Source: JABDMH01 sp050298535
Lineage (GTDB): Bacteria > Bacteroidota > Bacteroidia > Chitinophagales > Saprospiraceae
NCBI GenBank assembly: GCA_050298535.1
Contig: JBNKUI010000026.1
Location: forward strand, 42,243-106,242
Length of the DNA stretch: 64,000 nt
Reading direction: 5' to 3'
Position 1 is the stretch's first letter; each line of letters begins with the position of its first letter. Of this stretch, positions 1 through 8,405 are shown in pieces. The notes beneath the pieces were generated by a model that was given only the letters and a program-made list of their open reading frames with translations, did not search any database and was not told the origin of the DNA. Both the position numbers and the translations under genes were made by a program.

Positions 1-1462
1 CCCAGGCAGTCGATACCAATTCGGCAACTGATAATCCTGAATCCAGAATCTTACCTTTCAAGGTTGCCACATCACCTTCATTCACTAAATCATGATCAAC
101 GGCTGGAATAGGATCCTGCCAGATCAGATCTTCAGCCGGAACCTCAGGTCCCAGGTATCGAGATTTTGGTCCCATATCACGGTGGGTCAACTTGTACCAT
201 GCCTTGGCAAAAGCATCTGCAAACTCATCCGGATTTTCATAGAAGTGTCTTGAAATTGGCTCGTAAACAGGATCAAATCGCAGAGCAAGATCCGTAGTGA
301 GCATGAACGGTGCATGGCTCTTGTTGGGATCATGTGCATCCGGTACAGTTCCCGCTCCGGCCCCACCTTTTGGCGTCCACTGATGGGCACCGGCAGGACT
401 CTTCGAGAGTTCCCATTCGAATCCGAAGAGGTTTTCGAAGAAGTTATTGCTCCATTGGGTAGGTGTGGTAGTCCAGGCACCTTCCAGACCGCTAGTAATT
501 GTATCTCCTGCGTTACCACTTCCAAAGGTGTTTTTCCATCCCTGGCTCTGCTCCTCTATGCTAGCACCCGCGGGTTCACGATCTACATACTTTACGGGGT
601 CTGCCGCACCGTGGGTTTTTCCGAAAGTGTGTCCACCGGCAATCAAAGCCACCGTTTCGTAATCATTCATGGCCATCCGGCAAAATGTCTCACGGATATC
701 CTTAGCAGCAGCCACTGGATCTGGATTACCATTGGGCCCCTCAGGATTTACATAAATGAGTCCCATCTGGACAGCACCCAGAGGATTTTCCAGCTCCCGG
801 TCCCCCTCATAGCGCTTATCTCCCAGCCAATCCGTCTCAGAACCCCAGTATACATCTTCCTCAGGCTCCCATACATCGGCACGTCCACCTCCAAATCCGT
901 AGGTTTTCAAGCCCATTGATTCCAAAGCACAATTTCCGGCAAGGATCAGCAGATCGGCCCACGATAGCTTCTTTCCATATTTCTGCTTAATGGGCCAGAG
1001 CAAGAGTCGAGCTTTATCCAGGTTAGCGTTATCGGGCCAGCTGTTCAGGGGCGCAAATCGTTGCGATCCAGTACCACCGCCACCACGTCCATCCGCTATA
1101 CGGTAGGTACCCGCACTGTGCCAGGCCATACGTATAAAGAAAGGTCCATAGTGACCGTAGTCGGCAGGCCACCAATCCTGCGAGTCTGTCATCAAGGCAT
1201 ATAGGTCTTGTTTCACTGCGGCAAGGTCCAGCTTTTTGAACTCTTCAGCATAGTCGAAGTCTTCTCCCATGGGATTAGATAACTCAGAATGCTGACGTAA
1301 AATGTTTAATTTCAACTGATTAGGCCACCAATCGCGGTTTGAAGTGCCTCCACCTGCCGTGGTCTTAAGCGAACCATTGAGAAACGGGCATTTGGCTGCG
1401 CTTTCATTCAAGTCGCCTACCACAGCTCCGTTGCCATTGTTCGAATGTTTGTTGTTTTCCAT
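1..1462 (-). CDS. katG: Catalase-peroxidase KatG, 3'-truncated by window edge
   Basis: Bifunctional haem enzyme that destroys hydrogen peroxide by catalase and peroxidase reactions. The reading frame opens with ATG at 1462 (start MENNKHSNNG) and runs off the left edge without a stop, giving about 487 of the usual ~740 residues; the whole N-terminal haem domain is present. Visible catalytic residues: distal Arg111, Trp114 and His115 in RMAWHSAGTYR; Tyr237 in MGLIYVNPEGPNG and Met263, which with Trp114 would form the family's Met-Tyr-Trp adduct; proximal haem ligand His278 in AGGHTFGKTHGA. No signal peptide, so cytoplasmic. The gene is read alone and away from the rest of the window, with a nested inverted repeat about 75 bp upstream of its start. 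Product certain; the C-terminal domain is outside the window. Confidence 0.97.
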   Translation of the reverse strand, partial: MENNKHSNNGNGAVVGDLNESAAKCPFLNGSLKTTAGGGTSNRDWWPNQLKLNILRQHSELSNPMGEDFDYAEEFKKLDLAAVKQDLYALMTDSQDWWPADYGHYGPFFIRMAWHSAGTYRIADGRGGGGTGSQRFAPLNSWPDNANLDKARLLLWPIKQKYGKKLSWADLLILAGNCALESMGLKTYGFGGGRADVWEPEEDVYWGSETDWLGDKRYEGDRELENPLGAVQMGLIYVNPEGPNGNPDPVAAAKDIRETFCRMAMNDYETVALIAGGHTFGKTHGAADPVKYVDREPAGASIEEQSQGWKNTFGSGNAGDTITSGLEGAWTTTPTQWSNNFFENLFGFEWELSKSPAGAHQWTPKGGAGAGTVPDAHDPNKSHAPFMLTTDLALRFDPVYEPISRHFYENPDEFADAFAKAWYKLTHRDMGPKSRYLGPEVPAEDLIWQDPIPAVDHDLVNEGDVATLKGKILDSGLSVAELVSTAW

Positions 1463-1535
1463 TTTTTTAGCAAGATTTATTATTTCAAAAAGAATGCCTC
1501 GAGCATCCTTTTATAATAGATTCCGTGTATGATAA

Positions 1536-1567
1536 GGTGAGTTCAGGTAAAACCTGTGATTCACACC
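1536..1567 (-). promoter_or_regulatory. Nested inverted repeat upstream of katG
   Basis: An inner inverted repeat CAGGT-AAA-ACCTG (1544-1556) is flanked by outer arms GTGA (1537-1540) and TCAC (1561-1564), all centred near 1550 and about 75 bp upstream of the katG start codon. A dyad in this position could be an operator for a peroxide-responsive regulator or a short hairpin in the leader RNA. It does not match the 7-1-7 PerR box, and I cannot name a regulator. Confidence 0.3.
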
Positions 1568-1823
1568 ATTATAAACAAAGTATACGCATATAGTTCAATG
1601 AAAAAAAGCCTTTTCACACGGAAGAGTGTGGCGCTCTTAGCAAGCACTCAAATTTAGGAAATCCCCAGGGGATCTGGAAGTGGATTGCCGTCATTTTGAG
1701 ATGTTTTAGGTCATCAATGGGATGGATTCTAAAGTGATGAAGCTCATCGATAACAGGTCGCTTCCATGAGTGGCAAGAATACTATTTTTATTTCGTTATC
1801 TATTATATCTAAATATTGCTCCT

Positions 1824-2240
1824 ATGCATGTACGTTTCAAGATTGCCCTGATAATATTATCACTGTTTGGTTTTTCTTCCTTCGTTGTCTTGTCTTTCGT
1901 GAAATCCGTGGATTGTAGTCAGATGGTAATAGATACGTATGAATTACATGCGGGAATTAATATCCCGGAGGTATCCTTTGTGAATTGTTATTACAGCGAA
2001 GATCTCAACTTGAGAGTATCAGTCTATGATCTTCAAGAGGAAATGGATTTATCGCAGTTTTCTCCAACACTGAATCAATCCATGGGGGAGCTAATACAGG
2101 GCTATTCTTTGCTAAGTTCAGTAGAAATTCCGTCTGAAAGTAATGCACTCTTCTATGCCTCGGGACATAAATGGGGTAGGGACTGGACGTATGTGTATGA
2201 TAAGAAGAGTGCCCGATTCTGGGCAGAGCTGAGATATTGA
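1824..2240 (+). CDS. Small hypothetical membrane-anchored or secreted protein
   Basis: I do not recognise the family. The frame is open from a GTG at 1770, but ATG 1824 is preferred because it puts a signal-like segment (MHVRFKIALIILSLFGF...) at the N-terminus; this gives 138 residues. After one hydrophobic helix (about residues 6-25) the remainder is soluble, with three cysteines (two close to the membrane and one in VNCYYSED) and an aromatic C-terminus with HKWGRDWTYVYDKK. It stands alone between the divergent katG and the peroxidase gene. Probably anchored to the inner membrane facing the periplasm, or secreted. Coding is supported by length and domain-like composition only. Confidence 0.55.
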   Translation: MHVRFKIALIILSLFGFSSFVVLSFVKSVDCSQMVIDTYELHAGINIPEVSFVNCYYSEDLNLRVSVYDLQEEMDLSQFSPTLNQSMGELIQGYSLLSSVEIPSESNALFYASGHKWGRDWTYVYDKKSARFWAELRY

Positions 2241-2463
2241 AAACAGAGGCAAGTTAGCCAACCTACACCGAAGTTTCGGTTGCTGGAGAGTGTGAAGTTG
2301 GATGTCTCAGGCAAGCAATGGCAGTATTGATTCATGCCGTAAGGTCGGATAAAGTGCCGCTGTTAGGCCTCATATCATGTTCACCTTTTTGCTGGATCAA
2401 AAAGTATGAGGGACAAAACTTATCCTCATTTTGTGAGTTACTATTTCTAAACGATTAAAATTG

Positions 2464-2952
2464 ATGGCATTCAATACATTTTACGATTACGAAGCGGAAA
2501 CACTGCAGGGTGATACTGTGTCGATGCGAGAATTTCTGGGAAAAGTGATTCTGGTGGTGAATACCGCTAGCAAATGTGGATTTACACCCCAGTATGAAGG
2601 ATTGGAGGAATTATATAAGAAGTATAAAGACCAGGGTTTTGTGGTACTCGGATTTCCCTGTAATCAGTTTGGTAGTCAGGAGCCGGGTAGCGCAGAGGAT
2701 ATCGAAACTTTCTGCCAGGTGAATTATGGCGTCACCTTCCCCATGTTTGCCAAAGTAAATGTGAATGGAGAAGATGCACATCCCCTATTTAAGTATCTAA
2801 AGTCTGAACTGGGTGGATTAATGGGAGACAATATTAAATGGAATTTTACCAAATTTTTACTGGATAGGGATGGGAAGCCACTGGAAAGATATGCACCGAT
2901 GAAGACACCAGAATCGATTGAGCCCAAAATAAGGGCTTTAATAGATCAGTAG
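2464..2952 (+). CDS. Glutathione peroxidase family protein (thiol peroxidase)
   Basis: Thioredoxin-fold peroxidase reducing H2O2 and organic hydroperoxides. The 162 residues are the usual bacterial length. Peroxidatic Cys38 lies in NTASKCGFTPQY, the catalytic Gln72 in FPCNQFGSQEPG, and the conserved Trp126-Asn127 in KWNFTKFL, so the GPx tetrad is complete. A Cys rather than selenocysteine is used; Cys84 may act as the resolving residue with thioredoxin as reductant, as in many bacterial GPx. No signal peptide: cytoplasmic. A TTG at 2461 directly precedes the ATG at 2464, which is taken as start. It lies close to katG, so this end of the window carries two peroxide-removing enzymes, although they are divergently oriented. 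Confidence 0.95.
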   Translation: MAFNTFYDYEAETLQGDTVSMREFLGKVILVVNTASKCGFTPQYEGLEELYKKYKDQGFVVLGFPCNQFGSQEPGSAEDIETFCQVNYGVTFPMFAKVNVNGEDAHPLFKYLKSELGGLMGDNIKWNFTKFLLDRDGKPLERYAPMKTPESIEPKIRALIDQ

Positions 2953-3070
2953 CGGCTACAGGCTCAATCTGATCTGATTTGTTTTCTCCCCTAAGCCTAA
3001 TACCCAGCTGGAGACTACATCCTGAATTAATTAAATAGGCTTAGATTTGATCGAGTAAATAATACCACTA

Positions 3071-4015
3071 ATGAAGATTGCCGTAGCACAATTTCAGCCA
3101 AAGGATGGTGATAAGGAATATAATTTCTCCGTCATGGAAAATTTGATTCGTGAGGCGCAGGACAAAGGAGCTGAAGTCATTAGTTTTCATGAAATGTGCA
3201 TCACGGCTTATACACACACCAAGGATTTGAGCAGAGAGGAAATGTTTGCACTTGCAGAGGAAGTGCCGGGAGGAGAGAGTGTTGTCAGGCTGCAAAGATT
3301 ATCGAAGAAATATAAGATTGCTATTCTGGCGGGGTTATTAGAAAAGGAAGGTGATCAGTTGTATAATACCTACCTGGCAGTGCATGGAGGACAGGTTTTA
3401 GCGCGCTATCGAAAGTTGCATCCTTTCATCAGCAAGTATTTATCAGCGGGCAATGAATACGTGGTATTTGATTTATTGGGTTGGAAATGCGGGATTCTCA
3501 TTTGTTATGATAATAATGTCATTGAAAATGTACGTGCGACTACATTACTGGGTGCGGAATTAATTTTTGCACCGCATGTCACAGGCTGCACACCTTCTGC
3601 AATGCCGGGCCGCGATTATGTGGATGATGCACTTTGGCAAAATCGAGAAAAAGATCCTGTTTCGCTGAGGTTGGAATTTGACGGACCGAAAGGGAGGCGA
3701 TGGCTAATGCGGTGGCTGCCTGCCAGAGCCTATGATAATGGAGTGTATTATGCATTTACCAACCCCATAGGCTACGATGGTGAACATCTAAAGAATGGAA
3801 ATTCCATGATTTTAGATCCATATGGTGAAGTTTTAGCAGAAATCAAGTCCTTTGATGACAGTATCACCTTGGCTACGATCACTCGCGACAAGCTGGAGTT
3901 GGCAGGAGGATACCGCTACAGAAATGCACGAAGACCGGAACTGTATGCGGACATTCTGGGGAAAGATCACAAGCCTGCCCTAAAGCCCGTGTGGATGTCA
4001 ACATCGGATCAGTAG
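3071..4015 (+). CDS. Nitrilase-family carbon-nitrogen hydrolase
   Basis: Cytoplasmic amidohydrolase of the nitrilase superfamily, 314 residues. The catalytic triad is visible: Glu41 in ISFHEMCIT, Lys115 in RYRKLHPF and Cys145 in GILICYDNN. The region around TNPIGYDGEHLKNGNSMI and the C-terminal extension NARRPELYADI resemble the branch containing N-carbamoylputrescine amidase and related N-carbamoyl or omega-amidases, but the substrate cannot be fixed from sequence alone. Start ATG 3071 gives the family's MKIAVAQFQP opening. The neighbouring peroxidase gene ends 118 bp upstream and the next gene is convergent, so it may be transcribed alone or read through from the peroxidase gene. Confidence 0.92.
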   Translation: MKIAVAQFQPKDGDKEYNFSVMENLIREAQDKGAEVISFHEMCITAYTHTKDLSREEMFALAEEVPGGESVVRLQRLSKKYKIAILAGLLEKEGDQLYNTYLAVHGGQVLARYRKLHPFISKYLSAGNEYVVFDLLGWKCGILICYDNNVIENVRATTLLGAELIFAPHVTGCTPSAMPGRDYVDDALWQNREKDPVSLRLEFDGPKGRRWLMRWLPARAYDNGVYYAFTNPIGYDGEHLKNGNSMILDPYGEVLAEIKSFDDSITLATITRDKLELAGGYRYRNARRPELYADILGKDHKPALKPVWMSTSDQ

Positions 4016-4124
4016 AAAAACAGTACATAGGTTAGTGTTACTCGCGGTTTAGTCGCTTACGTCATAACTGCCCAAAGCAACGGAGCAAGACTCACCTAGT
4101 CCATGGCTGCCCTTCTATCAAAAA

Positions 4125-6101
4125 CTAGCTATCCCCTGCTACGATTTTTAGTTCGCCCCGCATCACCAGATAATGGCCCGGAAAGGTGCAGACAAACTGA
4201 TAGGTCCCGGGTTCTTCCGGCACGATAAAATAGATGGACTCTGATGATTCCGGTTGCAAAATATTGGTGTGAAATAGCACCGATTCCAGGTTCGGCACAT
4301 ACTGTTTGGCTTCTCCTCCCAGTCCCAGACCGATAGCGGCCTCTCCCACAGCGTCTGCCATACCGGGTGTCACGATCACCAGATTGTGTAACATATCATC
4401 GTCATTCCGCAGGGTTAGTTTGATCTTTTCGCCCGCTACGACTTGAATGGATTCGGTGTCAAATTTTAGGCCAGGCAGTGTGCCGATTACGATTTCGCGA
4501 TCTGGACCATTTGTCCAGGAAGTTGGCATTTCGATCTGTCGCTTAGTAGAGTTGGGGTCATTGGATCTCGAGTCTCCGGCATTTTCGGCATTTGCCATAG
4601 CGGCCCCTCCACCAGGTACTTCATTTAGGGTGAAATACCCAAAGTCGTGCAAGAGTGGCTGGCCATTGGCCGACCGTACACCACTGGCTTTAATTTCGTA
4701 TATATAGCCTTTGCGCAATTGATCCAGATGTAAGATCACACTTTTACCATCCTCAGCTATTGTGACCTTTGTGATGGACCTGACCTGATCGTCGGTTACC
4801 GGACTGCCATAAAAATGATGGTATTTATAGGTGAAATCCGTGACTTGATAAGAGGCCGTAGCCTCCAGGGTCGCCCGATCCGGAGTTCCGGTAAATTCCA
4901 ATACAAACCCATCGGGATGAGCACGGATATTTTTGAACTCGAAGGGGGTTTTTCCAGTCCAGGTCAGCCGTTCCAATCCAAACGGATCTCGTCCGGTAGA
5001 CGCCCAGCCTCTGCTGGTCATTCCAACGTACAAAGCATCTTGCGCAGGGCTCCATTGCAGACGCAAAACACCGGAAGAAAACCCCTCGACAAAGGGGAAA
5101 CATGCTCCCTGGTAAACGCCATTTACTTTTTCTTGAGACACACGCATGATCTTACTATGTCCCTGATCTCCCACCAGCAGTTGGCCGTTGAATTCTGGGC
5201 CGAATTGATCTTGCAGCGTGACGAAGCCCGATGTAGAAATACCCATTAAAGTGTGGGGGAACCACACCGAAGGAGGTTTGATCTCCTTCTGAACCTGAGC
5301 ATATTCATAGAGGGTCATTCCTTGGGTATCATCGATGTCCTCCGGTTTGAGTTTAAGAGGAGAACCTTCACGAAAAGTCCAGCGAAGGCCTTCAGGATTG
5401 CCAGCAAAGTCACCTGATTCAAGATGAGTCATACGACCGGATCCGACCCAGTCTCCCTGATTTTCAGTATAGAAAATATCGTTATCCTGATTATAACCAA
5501 AGCCGGCAGGAGAACGCAGGCCGGTCGCTATGGGTGTCAGTTCGCCCGATTCTGTAATTTTTACCAACCATCCTCGCCATTCCGACTGGCTAGCCCCCCG
5601 GCCGATCCAGCCCAGATTGAGGGTGACGAGCATATCGCCATCGGGGGTAAAAACGGGGCCATAAGAATACTCGTGATAGTTTCCGGCCAGATCCCAATCA
5701 AATATGGATTCGTAGGAATCAGCTTTCCCATCGCCGTTGCGGTCAGTGAGTCTGGTAAGTTCACCACGTTGTGAACAATAGAAAGACCCATCACGAAAAT
5801 TGAGTCCAAGCGGCTCATGCAAGCCATGGGCATATCGTTTGTAGACGGGTGCATCCGAATCAGGATCTTGTATTAACCAAATTTCTCCCCGCCGGGTAGC
5901 AACGCCCAGGTTGCCCTGATCATCATAAGCCAGGCCCCCTACTTCCAGTGCGATATTTTCCGGGATCTTTACCTTTTCGATTGCGAAAAAATCGGAAGTA
6001 GTTGCTTGAGCAGAAAGATCACGACTAACAAAAAGGACGGATCCCAGGATTAAAAAAGTAAAGAGCCGGAGAACGATATTTTTCATCATTATTGAAATCA
6101 T
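4125..6101 (-). CDS. Secreted sorbosone-dehydrogenase-like propeller fused to a C-terminal blue-copper (auracyanin-like) domain
   Basis: Exported 658-residue protein. A signal peptide (LRLFTFLILGSVLFVSRDLSAQA) is followed by a six-bladed propeller of the glucose/sorbosone dehydrogenase or membrane-bound dehydrogenase type (about residues 35-390; segments such as HEPLGLNF, RNGDGKAD, GLRSPAGFGYN, VGDQGHSKIMRV), then a linker of about 120 residues. The C-terminal 120 residues form a cupredoxin: His572 (MLHNLVIV), Cys638, His643 and Met647 in CTFPGHYLVM are the four type-1 copper ligands. It is therefore likely a periplasmic dehydrogenase or sugar-binding propeller carrying its own one-electron acceptor. 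It follows the DUF1080 gene by 45 bp on the same strand and probably shares its transcript. Start among Met1, Met5 and Met6 is uncertain by a few codons. Confidence 0.88.
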   Translation of the reverse strand: MISIMMKNIVLRLFTFLILGSVLFVSRDLSAQATTSDFFAIEKVKIPENIALEVGGLAYDDQGNLGVATRRGEIWLIQDPDSDAPVYKRYAHGLHEPLGLNFRDGSFYCSQRGELTRLTDRNGDGKADSYESIFDWDLAGNYHEYSYGPVFTPDGDMLVTLNLGWIGRGASQSEWRGWLVKITESGELTPIATGLRSPAGFGYNQDNDIFYTENQGDWVGSGRMTHLESGDFAGNPEGLRWTFREGSPLKLKPEDIDDTQGMTLYEYAQVQKEIKPPSVWFPHTLMGISTSGFVTLQDQFGPEFNGQLLVGDQGHSKIMRVSQEKVNGVYQGACFPFVEGFSSGVLRLQWSPAQDALYVGMTSRGWASTGRDPFGLERLTWTGKTPFEFKNIRAHPDGFVLEFTGTPDRATLEATASYQVTDFTYKYHHFYGSPVTDDQVRSITKVTIAEDGKSVILHLDQLRKGYIYEIKASGVRSANGQPLLHDFGYFTLNEVPGGGAAMANAENAGDSRSNDPNSTKRQIEMPTSWTNGPDREIVIGTLPGLKFDTESIQVVAGEKIKLTLRNDDDMLHNLVIVTPGMADAVGEAAIGLGLGGEAKQYVPNLESVLFHTNILQPESSESIYFIVPEEPGTYQFVCTFPGHYLVMRGELKIVAGDS

Positions 6102-6146
6102 CTTTTGGATGCTTAATAAGCTGTTTCTAAAATGCTCGAAAGTTAA

Positions 6147-8012
6147 TTACCACAGAATACTGTATTGAACCTTTTCTCCCGAAGCAGAAAGGGGAAATAA
6201 CATCTCCATTTTGCCTTGGTTTTCCCGGATCAGTGGTTGTATATCATCTGATTTCAAATTGATATAGTAATTGCCGCCGATCGAATAATAGCCATTGCCT
6301 ACTTCATCGATATATTCTTCTGCAGCGATTCGGCAGTAGAGGTTGTCTGTCCCTCTCTCGGCGGTTATCGTTCGCACGAGTTCCTTGCCATCGACAGACG
6401 GTTGGTAATGATCCAGCACTGTAGCCTCACCCACTTGGTATCGGAAAACCGGTTGATCCAACTCGTTGATATCATAGCCTTTGAATTTAAACTGATCATT
6501 TTCCTGCAGTGGGTAGGCAGCATCATCGCTACCGAGGATCGAAGCAACGACGCTCAAATTATTCTCTACCGCCATTTCCAAAGGTTGCAACAATTGAGAA
6601 TGGCCGCGTTGGTACCACATATCGGTTACATCGGCAAAGCCACCTTTCCAAAATTTAAGCAAAGCACCTCTTCTAAGATCAACGGAATAATGAATGCCTT
6701 TTGGGTCTCCGACTGAGATCGCGTGGGTGATTTTCTTGCCATTATGCATAACAAAACTTCGTACCATTTCGGGGGCAGATTCAGGTGTAACCAATACTTG
6801 GGGGCGATCTTTAGGCGGCCCTTGCTTCCGCTCACGACTAACCAATGGCTGCAACCTCATATTGGGCCCTTCGTATAATACCATCAGCCCCTTTCCCCAG
6901 GTGAAGTTAAAGTAAGTGAGTTTGAAGTCGTGAATCCCCTCGCTCAGATGGATCATCCCACGTTTCGCTTCAAAATCGTGTTTGCCATCATTGTCGATCA
7001 ACATATTTCCGTCGATGAATAATTGCGAGCCATCATCGGAATAGACATGAAAAAGATATTCTCCGGATTTGGGCACATTTAGTTTGCCGGTAAAAACATA
7101 GGCAATCCTTTCCTGACGTTCTGATAACTTCTCAAATACCAAAGAATCAGTCGTCCCCTCATTTACCACTTCCAGTGCATCGAAATCAGGTAGCTGAGTG
7201 ATTGGCCCGTCAAACTCATAATACTGAAACCGAATCTCATCCAGCTTTAATCCCTGGTCGAAATATCGTTTATATTTAAGATTACGGATAGCCACGGGGC
7301 CATGATCACCCTGGATCATAAGCGGGCCCTCAGGGCTTTCATCCTGAAAAGCCGCAGCCCGGGTCGGTCCCGACAGTTCGACCCCTTCGTGGATCATCAC
7401 CCCATTGAGTACCACTTTTTCAAAGCGGGCATTTTCTGTCTTATTCCCTTGCTTATCAAATCGAGGAGCCCGAAATACAATATGGAAATGCTGCCATAAC
7501 CCTGGAGCCTTAGCGGCATTGGTTTTAGGAGCATGGCCCTCAAAACCCTTTTGCCCTTCCGGTTTTTCTTCATCCCATCGCTGATAGATCCCTCCAAGGT
7601 CTGAATGTTTGGGTTTGGCCACCTGCCAGCTGTCAAAAAGCTGGATCTCGTAACGTCCCTGAAAGTAAATGCCGGAATTTGAACCTTTGGGGATGATCAC
7701 TTCGACATCGAGTTCCAGGTCACCATGCTCCCAATTGGTGAATAGATTGTCTTTATCCGCTTCCGTATTCTGATTCACAAGAAGGCCTGTTCCCTCCAGA
7801 GCCTGCAGGTGATTCTCCCGGGTGTGATCCGAGATCACTTTCTCGGCAACGTACCAATTGGGGCCAACAGGATTAAAATCAGAAAGGTCTTCCAGTATCA
7901 GCCGCTGAAAAGGCAATGACTCCCCTACTTCGGTCTCTTCGGCAGGCAAGGCCCGCTCTTCATATGTACAGCCAACCAGCAATAACAACAGACAAAATGA
8001 ATAGTTCCTCAT
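6147..8012 (-). CDS. Lipoprotein with DUF1080 (3-keto-glycoside hydrolase-like) and PA14 domains
   Basis: 621 residues starting with a lipoprotein signal (CLLLLLVGC, Cys15). Residues ~35-250 are a DUF1080 / 3-keto-disaccharide hydrolase jelly roll: NWEHGDLELDVEVIIPKGSNSG, GIYFQGRYEIQLFDSW, GGIYQRW and a closing IRNLKYKRY. Residues ~290-390 are a PA14 carbohydrate-binding domain (SGEYLFHVYSDDGSQLFIDG, GIHDFKLTYFN). The last ~200 residues form a further beta-rich region that I do not recognise. DUF1080 enzymes studied in Bacteroides cleave glycosides already oxidised at C3, which fits the GMC dehydrogenase pair directly upstream. Most likely surface- or periplasm-anchored sugar hydrolase; the exact substrate is unknown. 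Confidence 0.88.
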   Translation of the reverse strand: MRNYSFCLLLLLVGCTYEERALPAEETEVGESLPFQRLILEDLSDFNPVGPNWYVAEKVISDHTRENHLQALEGTGLLVNQNTEADKDNLFTNWEHGDLELDVEVIIPKGSNSGIYFQGRYEIQLFDSWQVAKPKHSDLGGIYQRWDEEKPEGQKGFEGHAPKTNAAKAPGLWQHFHIVFRAPRFDKQGNKTENARFEKVVLNGVMIHEGVELSGPTRAAAFQDESPEGPLMIQGDHGPVAIRNLKYKRYFDQGLKLDEIRFQYYEFDGPITQLPDFDALEVVNEGTTDSLVFEKLSERQERIAYVFTGKLNVPKSGEYLFHVYSDDGSQLFIDGNMLIDNDGKHDFEAKRGMIHLSEGIHDFKLTYFNFTWGKGLMVLYEGPNMRLQPLVSRERKQGPPKDRPQVLVTPESAPEMVRSFVMHNGKKITHAISVGDPKGIHYSVDLRRGALLKFWKGGFADVTDMWYQRGHSQLLQPLEMAVENNLSVVASILGSDDAAYPLQENDQFKFKGYDINELDQPVFRYQVGEATVLDHYQPSVDGKELVRTITAERGTDNLYCRIAAEEYIDEVGNGYYSIGGNYYINLKSDDIQPLIRENQGKMEMLFPLSASGEKVQYSILW

Positions 8013-8405
8013 AATATCAGGATCCTTTTAATCTACAAGAATTCGGACGAGTTTGGGAATCAATGGTGTGCCTTAGACAGCTATATGAAAAAGGTCTCCT
8101 AAAGAAAAGAAACAATTGAGAATTTCGATAATCCTCAGATAGTTCTTCTAAGTACCGTTTTTCACGGATAGAGTCCTACAACCACCCCATAAATTATATC
8201 AGGGCCTTAACCACGGAGATGAGTTATTTTCTTGACGACATCACTCAAATGGTATCTTCAAGGTAGGTATTAATCCTGCTTTTCGCGCAGATTTCCTGCA
8301 AACTGACACACCATCTTCTGATGGGACGAAATATGGCTGGGAGCTTTCAATACTTAGATTTGACCCTATTAGGTGAACAGAGCTCTCTATAGTCCCAAGT
8401 TTCAG
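8013..8405. other. Intergenic region between GMC and DUF1080 genes, no gene seen
   Basis: About 390 bp with stops in all frames at short intervals. It separates two minus-strand genes and presumably contains the promoter of the DUF1080-PA14 gene. I see no convincing hairpin or RNA. Confidence 0.4.

Noticed and set aside
314..919. 201-codon plus-strand frame over katG
   Set aside because: It is antisense to a clear KatG frame and has no domain; the 112-codon minus frame at 187-525 is also a shadow in another frame.
4447..5854. Several plus- and minus-strand frames of 86-144 codons in the propeller-cupredoxin gene
   Set aside because: Shadows of one long frame whose motifs are unbroken from signal peptide to copper site.
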